From assembly GCF_004193775.1 (NCBI RefSeq), contig NC_041008.1, positions 8,820,731-8,884,730 of the forward strand: DNA of 64,000 bases, written 5' to 3'. Source of the stretch: Glycine soja (lineage: Eukaryota; Streptophyta; Magnoliopsida; Fabales; Fabaceae). The notes under the pieces were generated by a model. The model searched no databases and was not told where the DNA came from. It saw nothing but the letters and a program-made list of their open reading frames with translations. Made by a program: the position numbers and the translations under genes. Position 1 is the first letter of the stretch. Each line of letters starts with the position of its first letter. Of this stretch, positions 46,687-60,900 are shown one piece after another.

Positions 46687-48454
46687 GTTTGTTGATAGCA
46701 AACATATATATACTAATTTGAAAAACTTTAGAGAAATATATTTAAGTTATGCGCTATTATACTAATAAGAGTAGATATTAATTTGTTTGTTGATGTGGTA
46801 TGTTTTATGTTGGGGCCAGGAGGTTCAATGGGCTTTTTAATTTTCGAACGTTTGGCTGAGATTTATGTAACGATAGCCAACTTGTTACATCTTGTGATAA
46901 GTTTGGTTTTTATATATAACATATTATTTATTTGCCTATAAAAAAAATATTAATTTGTTATTTGAATGAAACAAATGCAAAACAAATTAGCTGAGCAATA
47001 ATGTCAATTAAAAAAAGTGTTCCTTCAATATTAATCAAGAGTCAAGACTCAAATTCCATACATCTCTACGAGCTTACTCATGAACCCGGCCATTCTTTAT
47101 TGATGGTCCGGTACACACATCTTATGAAACATTATTTTGTCTTAGGAAAATAGAAGATAAACACGAGGATGCTTGAATCGTGAAAAAACTTTTTATTATA
47201 TTTTTATTTATATCTATATAAATAGTCATTAAAATATCATCTTATTTTTTTATATTTTATTTTAATAATTATTTTTTTTATATCGGATATAATAAAAAAA
47301 CAAGATTAAAATAATTATTATGATATTTATATAATTATTCATAAAAGGTATAAACAAATAATAATTTGCAAGCCAGCTTATTTTTAACACTTCCAACTAA
47401 AAAGTTGTAGATTTTACTTTTATTTATTGCTTAAAAATCCAACTAACTTTCTTGTCTCAATCTTTTTGAGATCTAAGTAGCTAAAAAATATATATTAGTA
47501 AAATTTTTTACTCCCTTTGAATTTATAATCTCTTGTGTATATACTTTTATATCTGCTTCCTAACTCATCAGGGTGTGAATAGTAGTTGGTCTCCAACAAA
47601 TTTAAAATGTGTTTTAATTAAATTTCAGAGTGTCACTCACGGTCTAGTTAGAGAGTAAGGATTATTTGCTAGTAACCAGCCTTTTGATTGTATTTCTCAT
47701 TGTATTTCGTTTGATACTAAGTCTGAGATGAAATGATTTTTCTCTTCTAAACAAAAAAAAAAAAAAAAAGTAAATTTCATAATCTGATTTTCTCCCTGTG
47801 ACATGCATGCAGGAGGTAAGGTGGGGTGAGAATAGCATGATAGAGGCAGAGAGACGCCTACTAGCCAATGCACTTGTTGATTTCACCAACCAACGTTTTG
47901 TACTTCTCTCAGAGTCATGCATTCCTTTGTTCAATTTCTCCACCATCTACACTTATCTAATGAACTCAACCAAGACCTTTGTGGAAGCCTATGATCTGCC
48001 AGGTGAAGTGGGCCGTGGCAGGTACAGTCCCCAAATGAGGCCTCAAATTAGGCTCTCCCAATGGAGAAAAGGGTCCCAATGGTTCCAAATAGACCGTTCT
48101 CTTGCCCTTCAAATAGTCTCTGATCACCAATATTTCTCAGTGTTCAAGAAGTATTGCAAACCTAGTTGCTATAGTGATGAGCACTACTTGCCAACTTTGG
48201 TTAGTATCAAATTTTGGAAGAGAAACTCTAATAGGACCTTGACATGGGTTGATTGGTCAAGGGGTGGACCTCATCCTTCAAGGTATTTCAGAACAGATGT
48301 TACTATTGAGTTTTTTAACAAGTTGAGGTTTGGAAGGTCGTGTGAGTACAATGGACGTACCACCAATATTTGCCATTTGTTTGCAAGGAAGTTCACACCT
48401 CATGCTTTGGATAGACTGCTGCGATTTGCTCCAAAGATCATGCAATTCAATTGA
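43578..48454 (+). CDS. Core-2/I-branching beta-1,6-N-acetylglucosaminyltransferase-like protein (GT14, BC10-like)
   Basis: Exon 1 is 43578(?)-44279, with donor CAG|GTAAGTT. Exon 2 is 47813-48454, with acceptor ATGCAG|GAGG. The joined frame gives about 447 residues. One membrane segment at residues about 29-50 ([20 protein letters not shown]) predicts a type II Golgi protein. The lumenal domain begins near residue 176 ([20 protein letters not shown]) and continues across the splice with [66 protein letters not shown] and ICHLFARKF. These are hallmarks of plant GT14/DUF266 proteins, thought to act on cell-wall or glycoprotein glycans. Oddity: the codon where the protein should start is TTG. No in-frame ATG exists between an upstream TAA (43518) and Met at 43788, which lies after the membrane segment. 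Confidence 0.85.
44515..44655 (+). repeat. Direct duplication (about 70 bp) in the GT14 intron
   Basis: GGGTGATTACTTTAAAAATA ... AAGAAGATTTCTTCATCAGT at about 44518 recurs as GGGTGATTACTTTAAAAATG ... AAGAAGATTTTTTTCATCAA at about 44588. The 3.5-kb intron also has (TA)n tracts at about 44850-44871, 45818-45833 and 46649-46684. Confidence 0.7.
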
Positions 48455-49043
48455 ATTATATATTGTTTCTGCTTATTGTCTTTAATTTTGATTGTTCATA
48501 TGATCATTTTTTTATGTGCTTTATTGTTTCTTTTTGAGGTTGAACATCGATTCATATTCATTTATTTATGAATAGTAATTCAAGGGTACTAATTAGAATT
48601 TAGCCCTTTCTTTTTCTTATTGATAAAGATTATTTTGTATTTCTTTACAGGCTTGACATATTATTCTTATGGCAAAAAACTCTGTTTTGGTTACTCAATA
48701 ATACAAGCAAATCTGGCCACATTTACTGTAAATTTTACTTTCACAGTACATACTTAGCTAGGTATTTATATTTAAATGAATAACTTTGGATTTTCTGATA
48801 CATACCGGTCAATTAATTAACTGGACAACTAAAATGTTTGTTACTACCTAATTATACAATTCTTTATATATATTGATGATTTGACTTTTTTGCTAAGATA
48901 TTATTTATATGACTAGACAAGTAGATACATCTTTCAATATAAATTTTAAGCATAATTTGCCACAATAAGAGATGAATTATTTCCTCACATTAGACTCTGC
49001 CTCTGTTAGTATTTATAATCAGGGTAATTTGACTTTGATTTTA

Positions 49044-49077
49044 CCCCCCCCCCCCCCCCCCCCCTCCCCGTCCCCCC
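49044..49077 (+). repeat. Poly-C tract
   Basis: A run of 21 C (49044-49064) is followed by TCCCCGTCCCCCC. It is unusual in DNA this AT-rich. The opposite strand has G runs that could form a G-quadruplex. It may also be a place of sequencing or assembly uncertainty. Confidence 0.9.
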
Positions 49078-49462
49078 TTTTTTTTAATTAATTTCCTCCA
49101 TAAGTTATAAACAAAATACCCATAATATAAATTGAGTTTTGGAAAGAGAGCAAAATTGAACTTTTCATATTTGAAGACTCTAGCAAGTATATATGACCTT
49201 ACATCAATTAAATTAAAGTATATAATGTGTCAACACATAGACAAGCCAAAAAATTCATAAAATTAATGACTGAAGTAAATAGTTAAATGAATTGAAGTTT
49301 AAGCCTATGTAATATTTATCAAGTAGCATGAAGTATCAATTTTTTTTTTAATAAAGTCAGACAATTTTATTTCATGAAATTAAGACTCAATTAGAAAAAA
49401 AAAGATATTTTTCATGGCAATGATAATAATAAAAGTAACGTGTTATTTTTTTGGATAAATAT

Positions 49463-49685
49463 TGTTAATTTTTGTTAAAATATTAGTGTGAATGATTCAA
49501 ACTCACCATCTCTTCTCTTTTTCTTCCTATTTTTTTAACCACAAAGCCAACCTTAACTTATAACTCGTTAGTAAATGTTAATTGTAGTCTTTATTAAAAT
49601 ATTAGTGAGAAAAATTGAATTTATAATCTCTGTTTCTCCTCTTCTACTTTTAACCACAAAGTCAACCTTACCTTGTAATTCTATT
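49463..49685 (+). repeat. Tandem duplication, about 115 bp
   Basis: TTAAAATATTAGTGTGAATG ... CTCTTTTTCTTC ... AACCACAAAGCCAACCTTAA (about 49475-49557) recurs as TTAAAATATTAGTGAGAAAA ... CTCCTCTTCTAC ... AACCACAAAGTCAACCTTAC (about 49594-49672). It is non-coding. Confidence 0.65.
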
Positions 49686-52404
49686 AAGGTGTTAAATTAA
49701 TAAATTATTTTTACAGAGTGTTAAATTAATTAATTGAAATATTTACATTTAGCTTTGTTATAAATTGTGCCTTGGCGAATTGACCCTTCATGATATTAAT
49801 TTAGCTTTTTTATTATCAGTTTCTTTTAAAATTATCAAATTAGTGTAATGTTTGGGATAAAAACAGAAGGTAAATTATATTTAATTTATAAATATGATTT
49901 TCTAGACTTTTATTGTTTTCTTATGATAACAATTTCTAGCTACTAGTGATAAACCACCATAAACATAGAAATCGTACACTATATATATATGATTCTTAAA
50001 CATATTTTTCTTTTGTAACACTTAAACATAGTTGATTTGGCATATTACTCAAATTAATTATTAATTTAATCGGTTAATCAATCAAAATGACTAGTTTGAC
50101 AATACACACAATACTATAAGGTGTACTTTGAAATTCTAACTTAATTTTTTTTGAATGAATCTAACTTAATTTTTAATCACCAATACACACAATATATAAG
50201 AAAATCAATTCAATTAGCCATTAGAAACTTTTTTCTATAGACTCCTTGAAGAGGAACTAATTCCGCGTTACACATGTAGCTTTACAACATATTCAACCAG
50301 TCCAAACTCAGACACTAACACATATATTAATACATAGTTGACGGTGTTCTGTAGACCATACTAGACAACAAAAGTTTCATAACGTTACGAACAAAGTGCT
50401 TGAAAGTTTCACTTTGGCCTTTCACATCTTCAAATATTCCTTTATAGCTTTGAGCAATTTGTAATAAATCACGATCAATGCCCACCTTATTGCTCCATCT
50501 TTTCTGCGAAACCTTCTAAAGGCGCAGTTGATAGACCCAAAAGTAAAGATAACACAAGACGTGTTTAGCAACGCGTAATTACTGTTAAGTCTACGCCGTA
50601 GAATTTGGAAATTGAATTTGTTTTTTCTTTTTTTACCAGTAAAAATCAATGATAATTAATCAATAAGTGATTAGTTCAAATGATATTTAACTTGATTCCT
50701 TTATACAAGATTATGATTTTGAGATAGGTGGGAAAAACTCCACTAATAAGGTGATAAAAAATCAGACAATTGTAACTGCATAATTTGTCTCTCTTATGAC
50801 AATTATAATATTTACATGTTTTAATGGCCGGCCCTAGCTTGTCGTATTCCACGTGGATTTGCTTGGGAAGTTCAAGCTAGACAGAGTGATGAAAATAGGA
50901 AGGAGCACCAAACTTCCTTTTTCAAAACTAATAATCTAATATGATCTTTTTACAATTCAATTTTGAAAAAATTACACATCTCTCTGTCGAGAAATACAAA
51001 AGTACACAATTTATTCTATTTAATTTTATACTGTTGAAATAAATTATATTTTTCTCTCCCAAGATATGTGAATATTATATTATTCTTTCCTCTCATATTA
51101 AATCATACAACTTTATTAATTAAACTTAACACTATTAAAGAATGATATTCTTTTTAAAAAATAAAATATTATTAAAATTATACATTTTTTTAATTATCAA
51201 TTTACTCTTCACTCACTTCATGTCCTAACATTACTTCCTGTCTACAAATTAATTAAATTGCTTCTCTTTAAAAGAAGTTGGAGGAAAAGTAAATGCTTTG
51301 AGGATGATCCAAAATATCTAATTAGCTTGTTGATAGTGTGTTAAAAGGCTAGAAATATGATGTTAAATGGAGAAACAATGACTGAAAATATATTCTAAAA
51401 ATTAAATAATTTAGTAACATATAGTTTTGCAACAAAAAAAACGCACAAACATACCAAAAGAGTGTTTTTATAGTAAAAAAAATATTCTTTAATATAAATT
51501 ATTGTTATGAATATTAATAAGTGGTTGTCTATATTTATTGTAGTGCATGACTATTTATATGGTGTGTTAATGCTAACTAAATCTCACATAGAGTTTAGAA
51601 GATGTAGTTCAAGAGCATAAACTAAAATGTTAGACCCGGGCCACTTTTATTGACGGGTCTCCCCCTCTCTCTTCTACCAATCATCTCCTAATTCTTGTCT
51701 ATTGACCATTAATTTCATTATTATGATTGCCTGTAAACGCTATTTTAATGATCATTAAAAGTCTCATAAAAGAGGGGGACAGGTTGTGGAAGTGATATCG
51801 GAGTTGATGATCGACCTCCGATTATTAACCATAAACTGATCATGATGAACCGGATTTGAGTTATCAAGGCTCCATTCACTGGGACGCTACAATACTATTA
51901 ATCTATTTGTAATTGTTCAACTGAACAAATTTGCGTGTGATTTAGGTCTCGTATATGAAAATGGTTTATTCAGTGAGAGAAATCTGCTTTGAACCAACAA
52001 TACTTATATCCACATTATGAATGAAATTAATTTTTGATTTTTGGGTTGAAGAGCATCCATAATTTCTATAGATTATAATTGTTCAGTTATATTTTGTACC
52101 TATAAATATGTTATTTCATTTTTGGAAATATCAAAATAGTTTTTTATTCTGTCTATTATCTTGTTTTTCTGTCTTCTTTCTATTTTCTTCTCTTGAGCTA
52201 TTTTTGCAACGCAACACATATATTTGTCTTGTTGGCACTGTTTACCTTTGATATTGTAGAATTAATGTTGCATCAGCATCAATTTATATGTGTCCCACTG
52301 ATCATATTAAATGACTCAATTTAGAAAAAAATGACTCACATTAATTCTCTAATAATAATATTTTTTTCTCTTATTTAATAATGCAGAAGGTCATGATATT
52401 AGTA

Positions 52405-52456
<52 letters not shown>
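52405..52456. repeat. (AT)n microsatellite
   Basis: Near-perfect AT dinucleotides run for about 50 bp after a short interruption (ATACATATAT). A compound (CA)n(TA)n tract also occurs at about 54425-54463. Confidence 0.95.
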
Positions 52457-52457
<1 letters not shown>

Positions 52458-53364
52458 TAAAAATACTAAAATATAATTAACTAATACATTGTTACTTTTA
52501 GTAACCTATTAAGTTTCAAGGATATTAGTATAAATGGATACTATAATGAACTTGAAAGTTTTTGTTTTCTATTCTCTTATGTTCTTGATTTATAATTTTG
52601 AAGCGGAGGAAGTAGTGATTGAGGTGTGTTGGGCTTATAATTTTTAAAATTTTAATAAAACATGTTTAACTGCCATTATGTTTATAATTAGTTTATATGC
52701 ATACTGATACATGTGAATTTTAACTGTAACTATATATGTTAAAATTAATTATTAAAAATTGAAATATTAATATTATTAATGTTAAACTGATGGAAGGATT
52801 AAAATATGTTTATTTGTAAATATAAACGATCAAATTAAGAATTTTAAAATATAAAAGGACTAAATTAAGAAAATATATATTTAACTTAAAAAGAAAGATT
52901 CATGGGAAACCGTTAATTTCATCATTAGTTATTTTTATATTAATTTCAGCATCCGTTACAAATCTTAATTATTTATGTTTTGAAAATATTTATTTTCAAC
53001 TGTTTCATAATTTCACTTTTCGCTCTTTAAATTTAAGCTATATATTTTATTTACCTAAATTTTTAAAAATATTTACTCATGATACTTACTAGTTATCAAG
53101 TTAATTGACATATTAACGACCAATTGAATAGTTTCATTAATTTGTAGCAGTTTTATAAAATAATCGAGATCATTCAGTTTCAGAGATGATATATATACTA
53201 AGTAGTGACGTTTATAATTGACGTACACATATATGGGTCACCTGAATCAATCATTTTAAGTAAATGACAAGGAATTTGAATGCTAATTAAGGTCATCATC
53301 ATGATTATTAATGAAGTAACAAATAATATTATCACCAATGCTTAATTTAGATGTAGATTTTTTT

Positions 53365-53545
53365 TTTCCACTTTTGGGGCACCAAAATCTGCATTCATTT
53401 TCCTGTTTTAAGCCTCGTATTTCTTGTTAGTTTGAGAACTAATTTGCCAACATCTCCGTTGCCCATTTCCACCAAAATATGCATTATTTCCTGCTTAATT
53501 TAAGCCTCATATTTCTTGTCAGTATGAGAACTTGCCAAGATTTCC
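53365..53545 (+). repeat. Tandem duplication, about 100 bp
   Basis: CACCAAAATCTGCATTCATT ... TAAGCCTCGTATTTCTTGTT ... TGAGAACT (about 53381-53442) recurs as CACCAAAATATGCATTATTT ... TAAGCCTCATATTTCTTGTC ... TGAGAACT (about 53471-53532). It is non-coding. Confidence 0.7.
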
Positions 53546-54423
53546 GTTGACTGTACTTTGGATTTCAATCAGTGATAGTATGCGTATATATGGATATATA
53601 CAGCATCAACTAACTAAGCAATTAATTAAACTTGGTAGAAATAAATTCATGATTGGTAATTTGAGTATCAATCATAAATTTTTTAACTTACACAAAAAAG
53701 ATGTTCTAATTCTAATATTGATGCACATGTCTGCTGGCATGAATGGCTAGCAAACAAGAATGACAACGTTACATTGAATTAACAGTTCAAGCACTTCTCA
53801 AAGTTGAATAAAGATAGGACTTGAGTCTATTAAAAAGAATAGTAAAAATTTGTCTTTAAACAAACACTAAATAAGAATAATTTTTATGTTTTGCTGCGCT
53901 TGAGGTAATTACAAGTGAGTTTCTTAGTTTTCGTACATGACTTTCCACGGTGAACGCGGTACACCCCCAACACGCATTCTATCCTTCCCAGAAACATGTA
54001 GTTTGACCAAACCGGTAGTCATCAAAGTGTTCAAAATAAAAGTCAAACATAACAAGAAAGCAAACCTTATAAAATAAGATTTCAATAATTAATATATGTG
54101 ATGAACAAAAAACATTCTTAATTTGAGTTTTTGTTTCAAACAGTACTTATTATATAAGTCCGAAGATCCAAGCGGTTGGAAACTGATTAAAACTTCATAA
54201 TTAGTGAGATTTGAACGTTATAGCCAATAATTATTTTAAGCAATAACAAAAATCGTTATGATACAAATATATAACATTTTTTTATAGGCACCAAAGACAT
54301 TTCTTAGGTGATAGTAATCGCAAATTAATTCCTTCATAGTGTAAAAATAATTAATTAGAATGAGTTCCGTCTTTTTCAATAATCTTTTACTATTTTGTTA
54401 TAACTTATTATCATTACATCTAA

Positions 54424-54463
<40 letters not shown>

Positions 54464-54678
54464 TATTTGTAAATTTTCGTTGAAATTCTTTATATCAATA
54501 TTTGTGACCCTGTCGAATATGCCATTTTTACTTTGAGCATAATAACAGGAATCTGATGGTGAGTGCTACGTGTTTAGTTTTTTTTTTTAATAATTAATAC
54601 ATTCACTCCATATAGAGAGGAGGTCCCATATAGCTTTTGAGAGAAGTGAAATAGATTGATTATTCACTTTTGATTGCC

Positions 54679-54854
54679 TTGACTCTTGACGCAAAGTGGT
54701 TACTCGTTACATCATGTGGCTACAACGTTTTGTTCTGGCCAAGTGCTACGCTATTTCCTTCGATATTCCAAGAACCTTCGGTATTGTTTTATATGATTAT
54801 TATTAAAACACATAATTATATTCTACTGCCCACAATATTTTCGTGTATAAAAAG
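54679..54854 (+). promoter_or_regulatory. Candidate CBP60 promoter: W-box cores and TATA box
   Basis: Two TTGAC cores lie at 54679-54683 (TTGACT, a W-box) and 54686-54690 (TTGACG). TATA-like GTATAAAAAGC lies at about 54844-54854, about 120 bp before the ATG. WRKY control of some CBP60 genes is known in other plants; here it is only inferred from the motifs. Confidence 0.4.
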
Positions 54855-54972
54855 CGAAATGCTCTATTGGTTTCGCTCCTGTCCTGCTTAATTAGTGCAA
54901 CCTCAAATAACACACCAAGACCAACTCGTCTAATTTCACTCTCTATCAGTTACCAGATTCTTCACCAAAAAA

Positions 54973-57900
54973 ATGGCTGCAAAAAGGTTTTTCAATGATT
55001 CTGATCAAGACCCTGATAACCCTGGCGACAAACGGATGAGGAATACTAGACCTTCTTTTGCTTCGTATGTACTATTTATTCATTTTACATAGAGTATCTA
55101 CCTAGGGTTTATTCTATTCATTCTACTTGCTCTTCGCTCTCTAATCTTTTTCTCTAGATTATTCTATTCATTTATAAAGCTTCACTATCTTACGTCTTAT
55201 GCTTCAAGTTAACTTTTCACTCTTCTTATTCATCCATTTTCTTGATAGGGTTATTGGAGAAGTGGTTATGATAAAAAACATGGAAAATCTTTTCTCAGCC
55301 ATGGAGCCTTTGCTGAGAAGAGTGGTAAGTCATTAACCTTCTCAATAAGATTCATATATATGTAATAATATATGTATACTTTTGGGTTGGTTTAATTAAT
55401 TTGTTCTCCACATGGGCATATATATTGCTTGCCAAGCCTTAATTTGTTACTATCATTTTTGTCTTTGAACACAAATTCTTGGCATTCATTGCTTTGACGA
55501 TGTAGTTTTCTAATTGAGGTTAATTTCTTTAATTCTTTTTGTTATTAGATTGGCGAAGAAGTTGACCGAGTTATGAGACAATGGCCACACTCCTTTGCTA
55601 GGTCTCCTTCATTGAGGCTCCAAGCATTGGATCAACAACAACCTTCAACTTTACAACTATGGTTCAGCAAAAGGCTTTCCCTTCCAATTTTCACAGGTAG
55701 CAGAATTCTTGAGGTTGATGGAAAACCCATCAACATAGTTCTGATGGACAAAAGCAGTGGCAAAGTGGTACCCACAAGTCTCCCACATGCCATCAAGCTA
55801 GAGATTGTGGTTCTTGATGGAGATTTTCCCCCTGATGATAATGACGAGGATTGGACTAGTGAGGAATTCAACAGGCACATAGTGAAGGAGAGAATTGGGA
55901 AGCGACCATTGCTTGCAGGAGAATTGAATGTGATCATGCGTGATGGAATTGCACCAATCGGGGACATTGAGTTCACTGATAATTCATGCTGGATTCGCTG
56001 CCGGAAGTTCCGAGTGGCGGTGAGGGTGGCACCGGGGACTAATCAAGGTGGTGTTCGGATTCGTGAAGCCATATCTGAGGCGTTTGCTGTCAAGGATCAC
56101 CGTGGAGAATGTAAGTTATACGCCTATATGTGGCTTCCTTCCCCATACGCCTATATGTGTATTTTGTTTGTTGCTTTTTTGTTTTGTTGCTACTGGTTTT
56201 TTCTTCATTAGTTCCATCTCCTTCTCTTCCATTGGTCTCCCTCGTTTTGCTATTAGGGAGAGAGTAAATTTTTTTTGAACATGTAAAGATATCTTCAAGA
56301 TTCTTGTACAAGAATCCATTTTTCACACTGGAGATCTCTACATCCCCTTTATTAGAAGATCTAAAAAAGATTAAATTTTGAGTTCAAGATCTAAAACTAA
56401 GATGCTCTTAGAAGATTTGATAACAAGATATTTTAGTCTTCATAGATGTGCCACCATAACTTACATTACAACATTTTAATGATAGCTTTATCAATCTATT
56501 AAGCTTAGTGCATATATGGTTGGAAATGGAAATCATATTATCAGCATATCAGAACTAGCATATCAGAACTGGTCATTAAATCACTACTCTTTGTATAAGG
56601 AATTAAGGATCATATCTAATACAATATACATGATTTTTATAAGGAACTGTAAAATTTGTAGTAACATTTACAAATATAATTATTAAAAATCTAATAAATT
56701 ATTGCCGTAGAATAATGGAAACATATTGGTTGTATCTCCAACTAGAAAGGGCATATCCTTTTCATGCTTCGTGTTAGTTAGTTATGGTCAATCCAACACT
56801 TTTGTTTCTTCTGTTATGTTGGAACATTCTTTTGTGACAACTGAAAACCGACCGTTAGTCAAATACCCAAATTCTTCAAGATATGGCACCAATCCTCCTT
56901 TTCAATTCCCTATATGGCAACTCACAACCAAGGAAACAAAGAGACAAACAATAACCAAAGACAAAAAAAAATGAAATGAAAGCTAAACCAATAGAGTTTT
57001 AACAAGACAAATTTCCAAGGATTATTCAACAATTAAAGCAATGAAAAGCACAAAAAAGCAAGCTAGGACTCAAAGAGAAACCTAGAATGGCTCTAGAGTA
57101 GAGTAGAAAAACTCTAAAAAAAAAAGACTCAAGAAACCTCTAGTTTTGGCACTTGTTTTCACAATAATTTTCAATTGAAATTTCAGAACTAGGATTGGTA
57201 TAAAATAGGCACCAATTATAGAACAAATTTTGAGCCAAAACAACAAGCACACTTTCCTTTCACTTTTCTTTTTTTTTTCCCTGGACACTGATTTTTTTGC
57301 CAACTTGTGAGATTTTTCTTATTTTTTCCTTTAATCCAAATCGTTTGGTTCTTTTTTTATAATTTTGTTCCAGATGTGTAGAAAATTCAGTAAAAGTTTC
57401 AGCTCAAAAAACGCAGTGACCAATTCCCAGTAATTTATACAAGTTCGTATGTTCGAGCTGCCAGCACCAGCGATTTCAACCTAGAAATCAAGAGTAGTGT
57501 TTATGTTGCTTAAGGCTTGGATAGTTACAATTTGTGTTTGCTTATGCTCAATTATCTTGAATAACACAATTAAAGAGAGCTTAAGACTTATTTTGATTCA
57601 CAAATCCAGCCACAACGCAGCACCACAACTCAACTTCATCATAGGCATCATGTAGGAAACTTAGAAAGCAAAAAAAAAGTTCAAGAACAAGACTACTTCT
57701 AGGAATTGATTTAGAACATGTTATGAACTAAATAACATGCATGAATTAGACTCAAAATTCAAAAGATAGGCTAAGAATAACAAGAATACATGAACAAATG
57801 TATCTAGAATTCAATTAACAAAATAAAATTCAACACAAACTTAGAACATAATGTGACAATTACTATGACTAAACATGACTCTAAGACAACATGGATTAAG

Positions 57901-60900
57901 TGATTTACACTTAGATTTTTGTGTTTTTTTTTTCTAATCAATATTTTGGAACAAAATTTAGATCTAAAGGTTCAGCACAAGAATATTATGAATGAAAATT
58001 GATAGAACCTAAAATCAACACAAAAACAAGATTCAAGAGTAGATCTACAAAATTTGAACCATAGAAATGCAAGAACAAGTGTAGATCTAAGATTTAATCG
58101 GTTTATTTTTTTTTTAATCTACTCTAAACAGCACCAAACCACAAGACAATGGAGGATATACATGGAGAATAAGATGAAGAACAAGGAATTAAAGAGAATT
58201 CACCGAACAAAAAGATAGAGGAAGCAAAAGAACATCACCTAGATGAAGATGCTCTTGATACCACATGATGCAAGCTCCATTGGAGCTTGTAGGCCTAGGA
58301 TCTTCTTCATCAATGGATTCCTTTGCTTCTTGGAAGATGAATGGCAGCGGAATGGAGAAAGGGAAAGAGAGAGGAGATGCCACTTCAAGGAGAAGATGAG
58401 TCTAGAAGAAGCTCACCACCATAGGAGGCCATGGATAAGAGCTTGGAGGAAGAAGGAGATGAATGAAGGGAGAGGGAGAGAAGAGCACGAAATTTTGTGC
58501 TCTAAATGAGCTTTGAAATCTGAAGTTTAATATTCAAATCATCAAAGTTGAAAAAAATGCACACACATGACCTCTATTTATAGCCTAAGTGTCACACAAA
58601 ATTGGAGGGAAATTCAAATTTCACTTGAATTTGAAATTGAATTTGTGGAGCCAAACTTTGGAGCCAAAATTTCACTAATTATGATTAGTGAATTTTAGTT
58701 ATGGTTCAGCCCACTAATCCAAGATCAATTCCAAGATTCTCCACTAAGTGTGCTTAGGTGTCATGAGGCATGAAAAGCATGAAGGACATGCACAAAGTGT
58801 GACTATATGATGTGGCAATGGGGTGTAGTAAGCAAATGCTCACCTCCCCCTCTAAAATTTAATTGGATTGGGCTTCTAAAGAGCCTTGTGCATCATGCAA
58901 AATAATAGCAGATAGTTGCTAAGGGTCCCACAAAAGGCAACCATGTTAGTGTGAAATCAAGAAAATTAAACCCACTTGGCTAATCCCAGCTTATATTGAG
59001 ATGCCAAACTAATTCGATCTGACGTATAATATCTTTTACTTTTATTGTCTTTGTATATTATACGGACACCGATAACGATTTCTACTTTCTTTTTGGCAAT
59101 TTGCTGGTTGTGGATCAATCTCAAGTCAATAGTTTAAACCTTAAAGAGAAACCAGGTCAAGCACGTGCCTAGGTGTAATTTTCATTATTAATTAGTGAGT
59201 ACTTTTTTGGGGGGTCATTTTTGAGCTACTAAGAATAATCTTATATTGATATTAATTTAACTTTGAGTTCATTTTCACATATATTGTTACGTCTAACATT
59301 TTTGCCAGTTGTAAGGAATTTATTTATCATTGATATTATATACTAAATATCTACATTTTATTTCTTCCTATTTTTTTTTTATACATTTGAAGTGTACAAA
59401 AAACACTACCCTCCAATGCTTCACGACGAAGTGTGGCGCTTAGAGAAGATAGGTAAAGATGGAGCTTTCCACAGGAAATTGTCATCAGAGGGGATCAAAA
59501 CAGTGCAAGACTTTCTCAAACTAGCAGTCATTGATACTCTTAAGCTAAGAAATGTATCTATCTATCTTTACATCATATTTTTTTATTGGTCACAAAAAAA
59601 GTTAAATTTTTATTTATGAAGTAAGTAGCAATATGAAATTGATAATATTTTTTGTTGAATGTTATACAACTAGATTTTAGGGATCGGGATGTCAGACAAA
59701 ATGTGGGAAGTCACTATCAAGCACGCAATGACTTGTGATACTGGGAGCAAGATGCACATTTATCGTGGACCAGATTATACTATTTTTCTGGATCCAGTGT
59801 GCAAATTAATTAGAGCAGATTTTAATGGACATACATTTTCCAACAGAGATGCGATGAGCCCTTTGAATAAGGTAAAAAAATCATCTACTAATGTACTCAA
59901 TATTTGTTCCCTTAATTTATATCAGTTACACCCTTATGTTAGATTTTTAATTTGTCCTCTAATTCCTTTTAGTGAATGTTATTTAATTTAATTTTCTACA
60001 TTTGCAGGCCTATATAGACAAATTGGTGAAAGAAGCATATGCGAGATGGAATAACTTGGAGGAGATTGACGGAGTTCTGAATGATAACATTGCTTTGTTA
60101 ACCCAAGGTATCTTCCACTAATCTACGTCTTTTGTATCTATGCCAAATTATATATAATTAGAGGAATGATAGCAACACTTTATAAGAGCATCGATCTCCA
60201 ATGGAAAACTTACTCATTGATTCTTAACTTATTTTCAGTGAGCTCTAGCTACAATTAATACTATATAGAATTTAAGAACTTAAACAAATTTCCACTCTAA
60301 TATAAAAACAGAATCTTTTAAGAACTTTAAATAAGTTCCATAATAAACCCTAGCTACTTTATATTTTTTTTGGATAGTTTTGACAAATAAAATAATTTTT
60401 AATGTTAAGAACTCAGTTCTTTTATAAGAACAGTTCCACACATAGTAGCGACGCCAACAAGCTCTAGTGGTAGAATTTTGTTAGAAGAAATTCTTACTGA
60501 TAAGAACCCCTAGAAGAACCAGCTACTGTTGTAGATAACTTAACACACTTTTTTAAAATATATTTTAATTATCATTATCTGAAGTTTATGGGAAATAAGA
60601 AAAATAGAAGTAAATAAGTTGATTTAGTTACAAACTTAATGAATATAGTTCCATTTTATTTCATATTGTTAATACTGCAAGTTCTGTATTTCGCCAAATA
60701 ACTAATTCAATTTTAAATAACACTAAAGTGATCATTATTTGGATTTAGCCACAGTAACTGATGTGTGAACATAATAACTATATATAGGTGATCAAACTGT
60801 GGAACAATTTGCAAACAATCAACCTGCAGCAGCATCAGTAGTCACATATGATCAGAATCAGTATTACAGTGACAAATCTGGCAGCTATGTAGCAAACAAC

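Larger units (their letters stand above)
48455..54660. other. Long AT-rich intergenic region between GT14 and CBP60
   Basis: No gene is recognised. It contains small duplications, a poly-C tract and a long (AT)n array (listed separately). A segment at about 51550-51960 starts TGTTAATGCTAACTAAATCT and has a GC-rich GACCCGGGCC, which suggests an LTR remnant, but no boundaries could be set. Confidence 0.5.

Noticed and set aside
58243..58509. 88-codon plus-strand frame in CBP60 intron 3
   Set aside because: It lies in retroelement-like DNA, is Arg/Glu-rich low complexity, and has no splice connection to CBP60.
59674..59681. Alternative acceptor at 59680 (TTTTAG|GGATCG) for CBP60 exon 5
   Set aside because: Using AG at 59672-59673 keeps the family sequence ILG.GMSDKMW and the phase. 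The later AG would lose two residues of the conserved ILG.
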